A DNA stretch of 64,000 bases, taken from positions 124,001 to 188,000 of the forward strand of contig NZ_JACFTB010000002.1 of assembly GCF_014281965.1 (NCBI RefSeq). The letters run 5' to 3'. Below, piece after piece: positions 1-12,641 of this stretch. The position numbers and the translations under genes are program-made. Every line of letters begins with the position of its first letter. Position 1 is the stretch's first letter. This DNA is from Rhodococcus sp. BP22. Lineage in GTDB: Bacteria; Actinomycetota; Actinomycetes; Mycobacteriales; Mycobacteriaceae. The notes under the pieces were generated by a model, which worked only from the letters and a program-made list of their open reading frames with translations, was not told where the DNA came from and searched no databases.

Positions 1-2
1 GT

Positions 3-989
3 GAAGGCCGGACATTCGTGGCAGGCGGACCGGATGCCGCACAGATCACCGAGATGACGGGAGCACCTGCGCAGGAACCGATCCGGGTATATTCGGGTCG
101 AATTTCAGTAGATGCAGACGGTTTCGAGGACGGCGAAAACGTCGTCGACGCGCTTGCCGACAATGTTGTCGCCGAGCTCGATCGGACCCGCGCGTTCGAT
201 CGTGAGTACCTTGCCGTGGCCACCACCACCGGGCGTGGTTGGGTGAATCAGGATGTGGCCGCCTCGCTCGAATACCTGTCCGGCGGCAATTCTGCGATTG
301 CGTCGATGCAGTATTCCTTCCTGCCGAGCCCCTTGGCATTTCTTGCCGACCGCAAGACGCCCAAGCTTGCCGGACGCGCGTTGTTCGAGGCGGTGTACGC
401 CCGGTGGAGTGAGCAACCTCCCGAGCAGCGACCCAAACTATTGGTCTTCGGAGAGTCCCTGGGTTCATATGGCGCGCAGGACGCATTCTCCGGCGCTCAG
501 GACATCATCGCCCGAACTGACGGTGCTCTGTTCGTAGGCACCCCGAACTTCACCGAGCAGTGGCGGCGGATCACCGATTCCCGAGATCCCGGTAGTCGTG
601 AAATCCTGCCCGTTGTCTACGGTGGCGAGAATGTGCGCTTTGCCTCGACTCCAGCCGACCTCGAGGCACCGGGCCTCGGCGAGTGGGATACGCCGCGCAT
701 CGTGTACTGGCAGCATGCAAGCGATCCCATCGTGTGGTGGTCACCGAGTCTGCTCCTCAACAAACCCGACTGGCTCGACGAGCCACGCGGCGAAGACATC
801 GACAAGGGGATGAACTGGGTGCCGTTCGTGTCTTTCTGGCAGGTCACCCTGGACATGGTGTTCGCTGCCGAGGTTCCTTACGGCCACGGCCACGCCTACG
901 GCCCGGAAGCGGTCTACTTCTGGAACCAGATCCTCGGCGTCGACAATCAGGAACTGTCGGACCGTATCTTTACGGAGCTCGACAACTGA
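3..989 (+). CDS. Alpha/beta-hydrolase, Abhydrolase_9 type, C-terminal part (5' truncated by window edge)
   Basis: The frame is open to the left edge, so the true start lies outside; a GTG at 18 is only the first start codon visible. About 325 residues are seen. A nucleophile elbow G-E-S-L-G-S lies near residue 148 counted from the GTG, and the end carries a conserved H-G-H-A-Y-G-P stretch that should hold the catalytic His. This pattern fits the PF10081-type catalytic domain, which in full-length actinobacterial proteins (about 550 residues) follows an N-terminal membrane domain. That membrane part is presumably upstream. Substrate unknown. Family call fairly confident; physiological role is not known. 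Confidence 0.8.
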   Translation, partial: EGRTFVAGGPDAAQITEMTGAPAQEPIRVYSGRISVDADGFEDGENVVDALADNVVAELDRTRAFDREYLAVATTTGRGWVNQDVAASLEYLSGGNSAIASMQYSFLPSPLAFLADRKTPKLAGRALFEAVYARWSEQPPEQRPKLLVFGESLGSYGAQDAFSGAQDIIARTDGALFVGTPNFTEQWRRITDSRDPGSREILPVVYGGENVRFASTPADLEAPGLGEWDTPRIVYWQHASDPIVWWSPSLLLNKPDWLDEPRGEDIDKGMNWVPFVSFWQVTLDMVFAAEVPYGHGHAYGPEAVYFWNQILGVDNQELSDRIFTELDN

Positions 990-1032
990 GCAGCGTAGAT
1001 ATAACTTCCGAATAGCAGCGACGACCTACCTG

Positions 1033-2928
1033 TCACGGCGTCACTATCGCAAAGTCCGGATCGGGTGCGTCGAGGTAACTTGCCAATTCCGCCAGCCGGC
1101 TCGGATCGCCGTCGACGCGTACCTTTCCGTCCGAGATCATTGCACTGAGGTCCATCCCGCCGAGCAATATTCCGATCAGGTCAGGCCGGGTCAGGTGGAA
1201 AACGGTGTCTCCTCGAGGTGCATCGTGATCAAGGTTGAAGTGAACCAAAAGGCCGTTACGCAACGCCGTTCGGTGCACCAGCTCTTCGTCCGTGATGTCC
1301 CAGTCCAGCACGATGTCGGCCGACCACGCCCGTGGCCCGTCGACACGCAGCGCGATGGCGTCGAAGAGCTGCCCTACCGTGAGTGCCCCGAGAATGTCGG
1401 GGGCAGCAGTGGCGGTTGGTGTACCGACATTTCCTTGGCGCAACTCGTATGCACCCATCAAGAAGAAGTTTCGCCAAGTACCGTTCTCACAACCGAACCC
1501 GAGTTGTTCGAAGGTATCGGCCTGGAGGGCGCGCGCTTCGGCGTTGTCCGGCTCAGCGAACAGTACATAGTTGAGAACTTGTGCCGCCCAACGAAAGTCA
1601 CCGGCAGCAAAGGTTTCTCGGGCCTTTCGCAATACCTCTGTGGAACCACCCATGAATTCGACGTGTCTTTTCGCGGAATCCACCGGTGTGTGCGGCCACA
1701 GCAGGGCCGGATTGCCCTCGAACCATCCCATGTACCGCTGATAGATCGCTTTGACATTGTGACTGACCGATCCGTAGTAACCCTTGGTGTGCCACGCCTT
1801 GTCTATGGCCGGAGGCAATGCGATTTCCTCGGCGATCTCAGTACCCGTCAACCCCTGATTGATCCGCCGCACCGTCTGGTCGTGAAGATATCCGTACAGA
1901 TCGCGTTGGAGTGCCAGAAATTCGGTCAGCCGCTCCGTCCCCCAGGTGGGCCAATGGTGCGAAGCGAACAGCACATCGGACTTGGATGCATACCGATTGA
2001 TCGCTTCGGTGAGGTATACCGACCACACATGCGGATCGCGTACGAGAGCGCCACGCAGCGTCAATAGATTGTGCAAGGTGTGGGTCGCGTTCTCTGCCAT
2101 GCACAGGGCACGCAGGTCCGGGAAATAGAAATTCATTTCCGCCGGAGCCTCCGTTCCCGGCGTGAGCTGAAATTCGATCCGGACCCCGTCGATCGTCTCC
2201 GTGTGGCTGGTCTGGTCGATGTACACGGTCGGCGCAATCAGTGTGGGCGTACCCGTAGACGTCGTCAGTCCTAGACCTGCCCCCACTGCGCCCAGCGGGC
2301 CTCGCGGCAACGCTGCTCCGTACATATAAGCGGCACGGCGGGACATTGCTGTTCCCGCATAGACGTTTTCCTCCACTGCATGCTCGACAAAACCTGCCGG
2401 TGCAACTACCGGGCACCGGCCGGCGTCGACGTCCTCCACGGTGGTGACACCCTTGACGCCACCGAAATGATCGATGTGACAATGACTGAAAATCACCCCG
2501 GTCACCGGCCGTTCGCCGCGATGGGCGCGGTACAGCGCCAGCCCTGCGGCCGCAGTCTCCACCGAGATCAGTGGATCGATGACGATGACCCCCGCATCTC
2601 CTTCGACCAGTGTCATGTTCGAAAGGTCCAGCCCTCGAACCTGGTAAATTTTCTCGCTCACTTCGAACAAGCCCTGTTTGGCGCACAGCTGCGATTGACG
2701 CCACAAGCTGGGATGCACTGTCGGTGGACACGAGTCCTTCAGGAACGCGAAAGAATCGCAGTCCCAGACAACCGACCCGGAAGCGTCGGTGATGGCGCCG
2801 GGCTGCAGCGCAGCGACAAACCCCCGATCAGCATCCGCGAAGTCCTGCTCGTCGGAGAAGGGCAGGGTGCGCAATGCGTCTTCGTGCACGGCTCGCACCG
2901 TCGGTGTAACGCCGGTATCAGTGGACAT
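1033..2928 (-). CDS. Alkylsulfatase, metallo-beta-lactamase fold (SdsA1/BDS1-like)
   Basis: A 631-residue protein that should hydrolyse primary or secondary alkyl sulfates to alcohol and sulfate, as the SdsA1/Pisa1 family does. The metal site S-H-C-H-I-D-H-F-G-G near residue 150 is the HxHxDH signature of the fold. The middle holds the helical dimerisation region and the last 120 residues look like the SCP2-like lipid-binding domain of this family. The ATG at 2928 was chosen because GAAAGGAAG precedes it; the frame is open about 55 codons further upstream, but that stretch is arginine-rich and looks non-coding. No signal peptide is seen at the chosen start, so it is probably cytoplasmic. It is divergent from the flavin split-barrel gene at 3248. 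Confidence 0.88.
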   Translation of the reverse strand: MSTDTGVTPTVRAVHEDALRTLPFSDEQDFADADRGFVAALQPGAITDASGSVVWDCDSFAFLKDSCPPTVHPSLWRQSQLCAKQGLFEVSEKIYQVRGLDLSNMTLVEGDAGVIVIDPLISVETAAAGLALYRAHRGERPVTGVIFSHCHIDHFGGVKGVTTVEDVDAGRCPVVAPAGFVEHAVEENVYAGTAMSRRAAYMYGAALPRGPLGAVGAGLGLTTSTGTPTLIAPTVYIDQTSHTETIDGVRIEFQLTPGTEAPAEMNFYFPDLRALCMAENATHTLHNLLTLRGALVRDPHVWSVYLTEAINRYASKSDVLFASHHWPTWGTERLTEFLALQRDLYGYLHDQTVRRINQGLTGTEIAEEIALPPAIDKAWHTKGYYGSVSHNVKAIYQRYMGWFEGNPALLWPHTPVDSAKRHVEFMGGSTEVLRKARETFAAGDFRWAAQVLNYVLFAEPDNAEARALQADTFEQLGFGCENGTWRNFFLMGAYELRQGNVGTPTATAAPDILGALTVGQLFDAIALRVDGPRAWSADIVLDWDITDEELVHRTALRNGLLVHFNLDHDAPRGDTVFHLTRPDLIGILLGGMDLSAMISDGKVRVDGDPSRLAELASYLDAPDPDFAIVTP

Positions 2929-3247
2929 GGCTTCCTTTCGGTACGACCATCTCCTGCTTCCGTAGGACCTCGACCGTGGTGATGGCATACCAGTGCGGTC
3001 GGGACCGAAGAGTGAAACAGGACCTCGTTCGACAGTACGAATTGCGATGGATGTCCACCTCACACCATCCGGGTGATGTGCGGTCAGTACCACCGTCGAC
3101 TACTCATCACAGGCATCGATCTCCGCAAAAATCAGCCGCGCTACGGTGTACGAAGCAGTCGGGTAGGCGAAAGGATCTTCGGTGGAGTATCGGATCGACG
3201 AACTTGCGCAAGCTTTGGAACCAAAAGCTGAGGACCAGGACTGAGCC
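2929..3247. promoter_or_regulatory. Divergent intergenic region with two small palindromes
   Basis: This 319-bp gap separates the alkylsulfatase and the flavin split-barrel gene and must hold both promoters. Two symmetric elements are visible close to the rightward gene: CTTGCGCAAG at 3203-3212, and the imperfect inverted repeat AGCTTTGGAACCAAAAGCT at 3211-3229, which shares its first bases with the former. They could be an operator for an unlinked regulator. No regulator gene lies next to them, so the role is inferred from symmetry and position only. Confidence 0.3.
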
Positions 3248-7100
<3,853 letters not shown>

Positions 7101-7104
<4 letters not shown>

Positions 7105-8831
7105 GATGCTGCCACCGCATGCTGCGAGTCGACGATCTCGGCGTAGGTGGGGCACGTGATGACCAGGTCTTCGTGCGTACCGAGCCCGACCGGTCTGCCG
7201 TCGTCGAGCACAAGGATCTGATCCGCGTCGACGATGGTCGAGACGCGTTGTGCAACAACGATCATGCAGGCATCCTTCATGACGGGTTTCAGCGCGCCTC
7301 GGAGGTTGGCATCGGTGGTGAGGTCGAGCGCGGAGAACGAGTCGTCGAACAGGTAGATGCTCGGGCGTCGCACGAGGGCCCGTGCGATCGCGAGCCGCTG
7401 ACGCTGACCACCGGATACGGTTGTTCCCCCCTGCGCGACGGCGGTCTCGAGGCCGTCGGGCATCTTTCGGACGAAATCCGCACCCTGCGCGATCTCGAGC
7501 GCCTCCCACAGTTCCTCGTCGGTGGCGTCGGACTTGCCGTACCGAAGGTTTGTGGCGATTGTTCCGGAGAACAGGTACGGCTTCTGTGGAATGAGGCCGA
7601 TCTCCGATCTCAGGATGTCGATGTCGAGTTCGCGAATATCGACGCCGCCGACCAGGACCTGCCCGGCCGTGACGTCGATGAGTCTGGGGATCAGGTTGAT
7701 CAGTGTGGTCTTACCCGATCCGGTACCGCCGATGATGGCGGTGACCTTGCCTGGTTCGGCTACGAGGTCGACACCGCTCAGTACGGGGAATTGCGCTCCA
7801 GGAAAGGAGAATTCGGCGTTCCGCAGCTCGACACGGCCGGGCGTCGTCACGAATGCCCGGGGCGCGGCAGGCAGTACGACCGAAGACTCGGTGGCAAGCA
7901 CCTCGCTGATGCGGTCGGCACAGACCGACGCCCGCGGCACCATCATCGCGATGAACGACGCCATCATGACCGACATCAGGATCAACATGATGTAGCTGAG
8001 AAGCGCTGTCAACGAACCGATTTCCATGGTTCCGTCGTTGATGGCATGGCCGCCGAACCAGATCACCGCGACGCTGGTCACGTTGCTGATCAGCATCACT
8101 GTCGGAAACATCAAGGCCATCAACCGACCGACACGAAGCGCGGCATCGGTCAAAGAGTCGTTGGCGACGGCGAATCGATCGATCTCGAATCGCTCACGCA
8201 CGAAAGCCCTGACGACGCGGATGCCGGTGATCTGCTCACGGAGTACGCGGTTGACCGCGTCGATACGGATCTGCATGGACCGGAACCCCGGCACCATGCG
8301 AACCACGATGAGTCCCATCGAGATTGCCAGTCCGGGGACCGCGATCAGCAGGATCCAGGCCAGACCGATGTCTTCCCGAAGCGCCATCACCACCCCACCG
8401 ATACACATGATCGGCGCCATCACCACGATGGTGAAGCCCATGACGATCAGTAGCTGGACCTGTTGCACGTCATTGGTGTTGCGGGTGATGAGCGACGGCG
8501 CGCCGAACTGCCCGACTTCACGTGCCGAGAACGTCCCGACGCGATGCAGAATGGACTTCCGCAGATCGCGGCCGGCACCCATGGCAGCCTTCGCACCGAT
8601 GAGCACGGCCGCGACCGAGCAGACGATCTGAACAAGCGAGACACCCAGCATCCACATGCCGGTGGACACGATGTAGTCCGTGTCCCCGCGAGTGACGCCG
8701 TTGTCGATGATGTCCGCGTTGAGTCGCGGTAGGTAGAGCGAGGCAGCCGTGGCCACGAACTGCAGCACCACCAGTGCCACAATTGAACGCTTGTACGGGG
8801 CCAGATAGGTCTTCAGCAGTGGAATCAGCAT
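7101..8831 (-). CDS. ABC exporter half-transporter (permease-ATPase), degenerate-site subunit
   Basis: A 576-residue type IV ABC exporter half: six membrane helices to about residue 310, then the nucleotide-binding domain with Walker A G-G-T-G-S-G-K-T-T, a canonical signature V-S-G-G-Q-R-Q-R and Walker B I-Y-L-F-D-D-S-F-S-A-L-D. The residue after the Walker B Asp is Asp instead of Glu, so one of the two ATP sites of the heterodimer should hydrolyse poorly. That is typical of asymmetric exporters such as LmrCD and TM287/288. First gene of the leftward pair; its partner overlaps it by 4 bp. Confidence 0.9.
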
Positions 8832-8914
8832 GACGGCCGACGGTTACTCGTGCACATATAGAACAGTCTCCACACTTTTCGGGGTGTACGAGGCAACCTT
8901 CGGCCGATCTCGAC

Positions 8915-11233
8915 TCAAGCCGTGACTGGTTGCTCCTCCTTGGCCGTCGGCCTGGCTGCGTTCAACTTGGCGCCTTCGATGTCGACGTCGGGAAGAATCT
9001 TGTCGAGCCACTTGGGCAACCACCACGCTTTGTCGCCGAGAAGCGCCATCACCGAAGGGATGATGACCATGCGGACTACGAAGGCATCGAAGAAGACTGC
9101 GGCAGCCAAGGCAAAGCCGATCGACTTGATGAACGAGTCCGGCTCGGCCATGAAGGCCGCGAACACGGAGATCATGATGACGGCAGCGGAGGTGACGACG
9201 CGTGCGCCGTACTTGAACCCGTTCACGACGGCGTCCTTCGCAGTTGCGCCATGCACGTACTCCTCGCGCATTCGAGACACCAGGAACACCTGGTAGTCCA
9301 TCGCGAGCCCGAACACCACACCGATGAGGAAGATCGGCATGAAGCTCACGATCGGTTGCGGGTTACTGATCAACCCCAGGCCACCTTCTTGGAAGATGAA
9401 CACCGTGGCGCCGAACGTGGCGAGAACGCTGAGCAAGAAACCGATCGTGGCCGTCAACGGCACCAGAATCGAGCGGAACACCAGCATCAGCAGCACGAAC
9501 GCCAGTCCGACCACCACTGCCAGATACGGCACCAATGCGTCCTGCAAGCGCTCGGAGACGTCGATCTCGAGTGCGGTCTGACCCGTCACGCCGTAGGAGA
9601 CGCCGGTGCTCTCCTTCACTCCGGATTCCGCGGCCCTCAGGTTCTCGACGAGGTCCTTGGTTTCCTGACTGTTCGGCCCACTGGACGGTGTCACGATGAT
9701 CTGAGCGGTATCGCCGGCCTCGTTCACCGCGATGACCTGAGCGTTGGACACATCCGATTGTTCGTAGATCGCGTCGACGACCTTCTGGAAAGCCGCGGTG
9801 CGATCGGCGTCGGCCACATCAGTGGCGTCGGCGATGGTCAGAAGCGGTCCACTCTTGCCCGGTCCGAATCCTTCACCTTCGAGGTCGTAAGCCTTGCGCA
9901 CGGATGTCGCCGGGTCGGCAGTGGCGATACTCGGCAGTGCGAGCGAAAGTCCGGTCGTAGGACCTGCGATGACGCCGAGGAGCACGATGCCGCCGATGAG
10001 ACCCAGAGCTGGGCGCTTGACCAGGAAGCGTGCCCAACGAAGACCGTTGGTGGGCGTCGCGTTCGGATCCTCAGGGTCGGTGGTGTTGACGAACTTGATC
10101 TTGCCTGCGAAAGCCTTGCCCTTGTAGAGGCCGAGCATTGCGGGCAGGAAGGTCAGCGCAATCAGCACTGCGGTGAACACGGCGAAGGCCGCGGCCAGAC
10201 CCATCTGCGAAAGGAACGGAATTCCGACGACGCGCAGCGCGACAAGGGCAATCAATACAGTTGCGCCGGCGAATACGACGGCCGATCCAGCGGTTCCGAC
10301 GGAGCGTCCGACGGCTTCCTCCCGATCATCGGTGAGCGTCAGCTCATGCCGATATCGGGCGAGAATGAACAGTGAGTAGTCGATGGCGACCGCAAGGCCG
10401 ATCATCACCGCGAGAATCGGGGTGAACGACGACAGATCGGCGAAGCCGGACGCGGTGGTGATGGCGAGGCTGCTGATACCGATGCCCACGATGGCAGTGA
10501 TCAGCGGAAGGCTGGCCGCGGCGGCCGACCCGAACATGATGAGCAGCACGATGGCGGCGACGGCCAGGCCGACGATTTCGGACGTCCCGCCCGGTGGGGA
10601 CGCATCCTGGGCGACACTGCCACCGAGTTCGACGGTGAGGCCCGCATCGCGTGCCGGCTGAGCAGCATCGTCGAGTGCAGTACGCAGATCGTCGGTGACG
10701 TCGGCGAGTTCGGCGGCAATCGGGACATCGAGCGTGCCGATGTTGCCCTCCGGACTCAACGGCGACAGCGCTGCAGCATTGGCGGCCGCGACATCGGGAG
10801 CAGTGCCGTCCTTGGCTGCGAGCTCGTTGTACTGCTCGACTATTGCCTTGTTGGCTGCAACCGGGCCGACCAGCGGCTTCTGCCCGCCTGGCTTGGCCGA
10901 GGCCTCGACGTCGTCGATCTTGTCGATCTCGGCGATGGTGGCATCGATCGCTGCGGTGTACGCGGGCGTGTCGAGGCTTTGACCATCAGGAGCTGCGAAA
11001 ACGTAGTTCGCCGAGACAGCCGTCAGCGGGTCTTCGGCGTCACCGAATCGCTCGGACTGCAGGTCGAGTGCGGACTGCGCGGGTGTGCCCGGAATATTGA
11101 ACGAGTTGGCAGTCGGACCCGAGAGGGTCGACGCGCCGATGCCCGCCAGCACCAGAATCGCGAGCCACAGGGCAATGACTATGCCTTTTCGTCGGTAAGC
11201 GAACTTGCCGATTCGGTATAGATAGGTGGCCAC
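8915..11233 (-). CDS. MMPL/RND-family transporter
   Basis: A 772-residue polytopic membrane protein with the MMPL architecture: one N-terminal helix (about residues 15-35), an extracytoplasmic domain to about 190, five helices to about 370, a second extracytoplasmic domain to about 560, then five more helices. The second membrane block carries G-L-A-M-D-Y-Q-V-F-L, the conserved Asp-Tyr pair of proton-driven MMPL proteins. Such proteins export lipids, siderophores or drugs in mycolata. It lies 11 bp downstream of a TetR gene, so the pair is probably one autoregulated operon. Substrate not deducible. Confidence 0.92.
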   Translation of the reverse strand: MATYLYRIGKFAYRRKGIVIALWLAILVLAGIGASTLSGPTANSFNIPGTPAQSALDLQSERFGDAEDPLTAVSANYVFAAPDGQSLDTPAYTAAIDATIAEIDKIDDVEASAKPGGQKPLVGPVAANKAIVEQYNELAAKDGTAPDVAAANAAALSPLSPEGNIGTLDVPIAAELADVTDDLRTALDDAAQPARDAGLTVELGGSVAQDASPPGGTSEIVGLAVAAIVLLIMFGSAAAASLPLITAIVGIGISSLAITTASGFADLSSFTPILAVMIGLAVAIDYSLFILARYRHELTLTDDREEAVGRSVGTAGSAVVFAGATVLIALVALRVVGIPFLSQMGLAAAFAVFTAVLIALTFLPAMLGLYKGKAFAGKIKFVNTTDPEDPNATPTNGLRWARFLVKRPALGLIGGIVLLGVIAGPTTGLSLALPSIATADPATSVRKAYDLEGEGFGPGKSGPLLTIADATDVADADRTAAFQKVVDAIYEQSDVSNAQVIAVNEAGDTAQIIVTPSSGPNSQETKDLVENLRAAESGVKESTGVSYGVTGQTALEIDVSERLQDALVPYLAVVVGLAFVLLMLVFRSILVPLTATIGFLLSVLATFGATVFIFQEGGLGLISNPQPIVSFMPIFLIGVVFGLAMDYQVFLVSRMREEYVHGATAKDAVVNGFKYGARVVTSAAVIMISVFAAFMAEPDSFIKSIGFALAAAVFFDAFVVRMVIIPSVMALLGDKAWWLPKWLDKILPDVDIEGAKLNAARPTAKEEQPVTA

Positions 11234-11244
11234 TGGTTGGTTCC

Positions 11245-11877
11245 TCAGTTCGTGTTCGTTGTATTCGGGGCCGGAAGGCCTGCTTGCAGTTGATCGAATG
11301 CATCCTCGACGAGCTCTTTGGGCGAGAGCAGCCCCGAGGGGTCGTTGGTCCAGAGGGTCAGCGCTGCAACGACAGCGGCACCGACGGCCATCTGCAGCAG
11401 GTTCGGATAGAGATCGGTCTCGATGTCGGTGCCGGTTCGCTGCGCGATCGCTTCGCCCAGCACGCGGGTGAGCGACTGGTGAACTTCGAGCTTGCGGGCC
11501 ATCACTGCAGGATTGGACTCGATGAGCTGTGCCGCCGCGAACGTCTCGCCGAGATCACGCTCGGGATCGGTCACGATCGATACCGCGATGTAGCGCAGCG
11601 ATTCCCAGATCGGTTCCTCCACCGGCCGCGCGCGGAGCATCCCGAACCACTCGAGCGCAGATGTCTCGATGTGATGGAGGACAGCTTCTTCTTTGTTGGC
11701 GAAGTAGTTGTGAAATGTCCGTGTGGAGACGCCGGCCTCGGCAGCAATGGCGTCGGCGGTGACCGCGTCCAGTCCCCGAGCCGTGCCGAGACGGACGGCC
11801 GCGAGACCGAGAGCATCGCGGGTTGCTGCCTTCTTCAGATCACGAAGGCCGGTGCTGGGAGCTGTCACTTCATCCAA
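11245..11877 (-). CDS. TetR-family regulator of the MMPL transporter
   Basis: A 210-residue TetR protein. The N-terminal HTH spans about residues 15-60 (A-I-A-A-E-A-G-V-S-T-R-T-F-H-N-Y-F); the rest is the ligand/dimer domain. The start is taken at TTG 11877; GTG at 11868 is an alternative and neither has a strong ribosome site. It is followed after 11 bp by the MMPL gene and preceded by two tandem palindromes (11888-11903 and 11906-11921). It is therefore likely an autorepressor that also controls the transporter. Ligand unknown. Confidence 0.9.
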   Translation of the reverse strand: MDEVTAPSTGLRDLKKAATRDALGLAAVRLGTARGLDAVTADAIAAEAGVSTRTFHNYFANKEEAVLHHIETSALEWFGMLRARPVEEPIWESLRYIAVSIVTDPERDLGETFAAAQLIESNPAVMARKLEVHQSLTRVLGEAIAQRTGTDIETDLYPNLLQMAVGAAVVAALTLWTNDPSGLLSPKELVEDAFDQLQAGLPAPNTTNTN

Positions 11878-11887
11878 ACTACGGACT

Positions 11888-11921
11888 TTGCAGAGTTCTG
11901 CAATGTTGCACTCGACTGCAA
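11888..11921. promoter_or_regulatory. Two tandem palindromic operators upstream of the TetR-MMPL operon
   Basis: TTGCAGAGTTCTGCAA at 11888-11903 has perfect 7-bp arms around GT. TTGCACTCGACTGCAA at 11906-11921 keeps the outer TTGCA/TGCAA arms in the same 16-bp frame. Their centres are 18 bp apart and the proximal site ends 10 bp before the TetR start codon. The repeated, equal-sized design fits binding of two TetR dimers. This is seen in the sequence; which protein binds is inferred. Confidence 0.65.
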
Positions 11922-11983
11922 ATATGTCGAATGCGTCACAACGCTTATTGCTTATGAACTAGGACACATCACTAAGGGCTACT

Positions 11984-12439
11984 TCAGCGTCGTGCCCACG
12001 CCGCCGGATCGCTGGTCAAGTCGAAGATGAGCGACGGCAGGTCGTCGTCGGCGATCTCCGCCAACGAGACAGCCTCCAGAACAGCGCGCATATTCGATCG
12101 CACAGCAAGCCACACCAACCGAAGGGGTTCAGCAGGACCGGGATAGTCGACATCCTCCGGGCGCTGACCCCGCACCGACGCCAACGGACCCTCGACCGCT
12201 CGAATGACATCGGCGACGGAAATTTCCGCGGGCGGACGGGCCAACCAGTAACCGCCATCCGGACCACGCCTACTGCGCACCAAATCGGCTCGCCGGAGAT
12301 CGGCGAGAACGGACTCCAAGAACTTGTGCGGGATGTTCTGCGCCGTCGCCAGCGCCTCCGCCTTCCCCGGAGCTCCGCCGGCCGCCGCGAGCTCGAGTAG
12401 CGTCCGCACGGCATAATCCGCCTTGGCGGTAATGTGCAC
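11984..12439 (-). CDS. Rrf2-family regulator lacking cluster cysteines
   Basis: A 151-residue winged-helix protein starting H-I-T-A-K-A-D-Y-A-V-R-T-L-L-E-L, the typical Rrf2 N-terminus, with recognition helix N-I-P-H-K-F-L-E-S-V-L and wing R-R-G-P-D-G-G-Y-W-L-A. There is no cysteine anywhere, so it cannot bind the Fe-S cluster of IscR, NsrR or RsrR by the usual Cys ligands. The GTG at 12439 was chosen because GAAGGGACC precedes it; the frame remains open upstream through a repeat array that is not coding. An inverted repeat 29 bp upstream is a candidate autoregulatory site. No obvious target gene is adjacent. Confidence 0.85.
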   Translation of the reverse strand: MHITAKADYAVRTLLELAAAGGAPGKAEALATAQNIPHKFLESVLADLRRADLVRSRRGPDGGYWLARPPAEISVADVIRAVEGPLASVRGQRPEDVDYPGPAEPLRLVWLAVRSNMRAVLEAVSLAEIADDDLPSLIFDLTSDPAAWARR

Positions 12440-12467
12440 CGTCGGTCCCTTCGTAGGATGTCCCCAA

Positions 12468-12488
12468 TTCCTATCATTGGAATAGGAA
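12468..12488. promoter_or_regulatory. Inverted repeat, candidate Rrf2 operator
   Basis: TTCCTAT at 12468-12474 and ATAGGAA at 12482-12488 form perfect 7-bp arms around a 7-bp spacer in an AT-rich patch just upstream of the Rrf2 gene. Symmetry, spacing and position fit an operator overlapping the promoter of the regulator. Inference only. Confidence 0.45.
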
Positions 12489-12512
12489 ATGAGCCAGTTC
12501 CTCGTTGGTTGA

Positions 12513-12582
12513 GCGGACACCCTTTTGGTACGGACGCCCTTTTGGAGCGGACACCCTTTTGGAGCGGACACCCTTTTTGGTA
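12513..12582. repeat. Four-copy tandem repeat, about 17 bp unit
   Basis: Units GCGGACACCCTTTTGGTA (12513-12530), CGGACGCCCTTTTGGA (12531-12546), GCGGACACCCTTTTGGA (12547-12563) and GCGGACACCCTTTTTGGTA (12564-12582). The conserved core is CGGACACCCTTTTGG. The array lies between the Rrf2 promoter and the 3' end of a convergent hydrolase gene. Reading frames through it give a spurious Lys-Gly-Cys-Pro-Leu-Gln repeat peptide, so it should not be annotated as coding. Confidence 0.85.
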
Positions 12583-12641
12583 AGCCCGCACCTCTTCTCA
12601 CACGCGAATACGGGGGCTTGCTTGGTAAAAACGGTGCGCGC

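Noticed and set aside
8930..10375. A 481-codon rightward frame opposite the MMPL gene
   Set aside because: Shadow of the MMPL coding sequence; composition is typical antisense.
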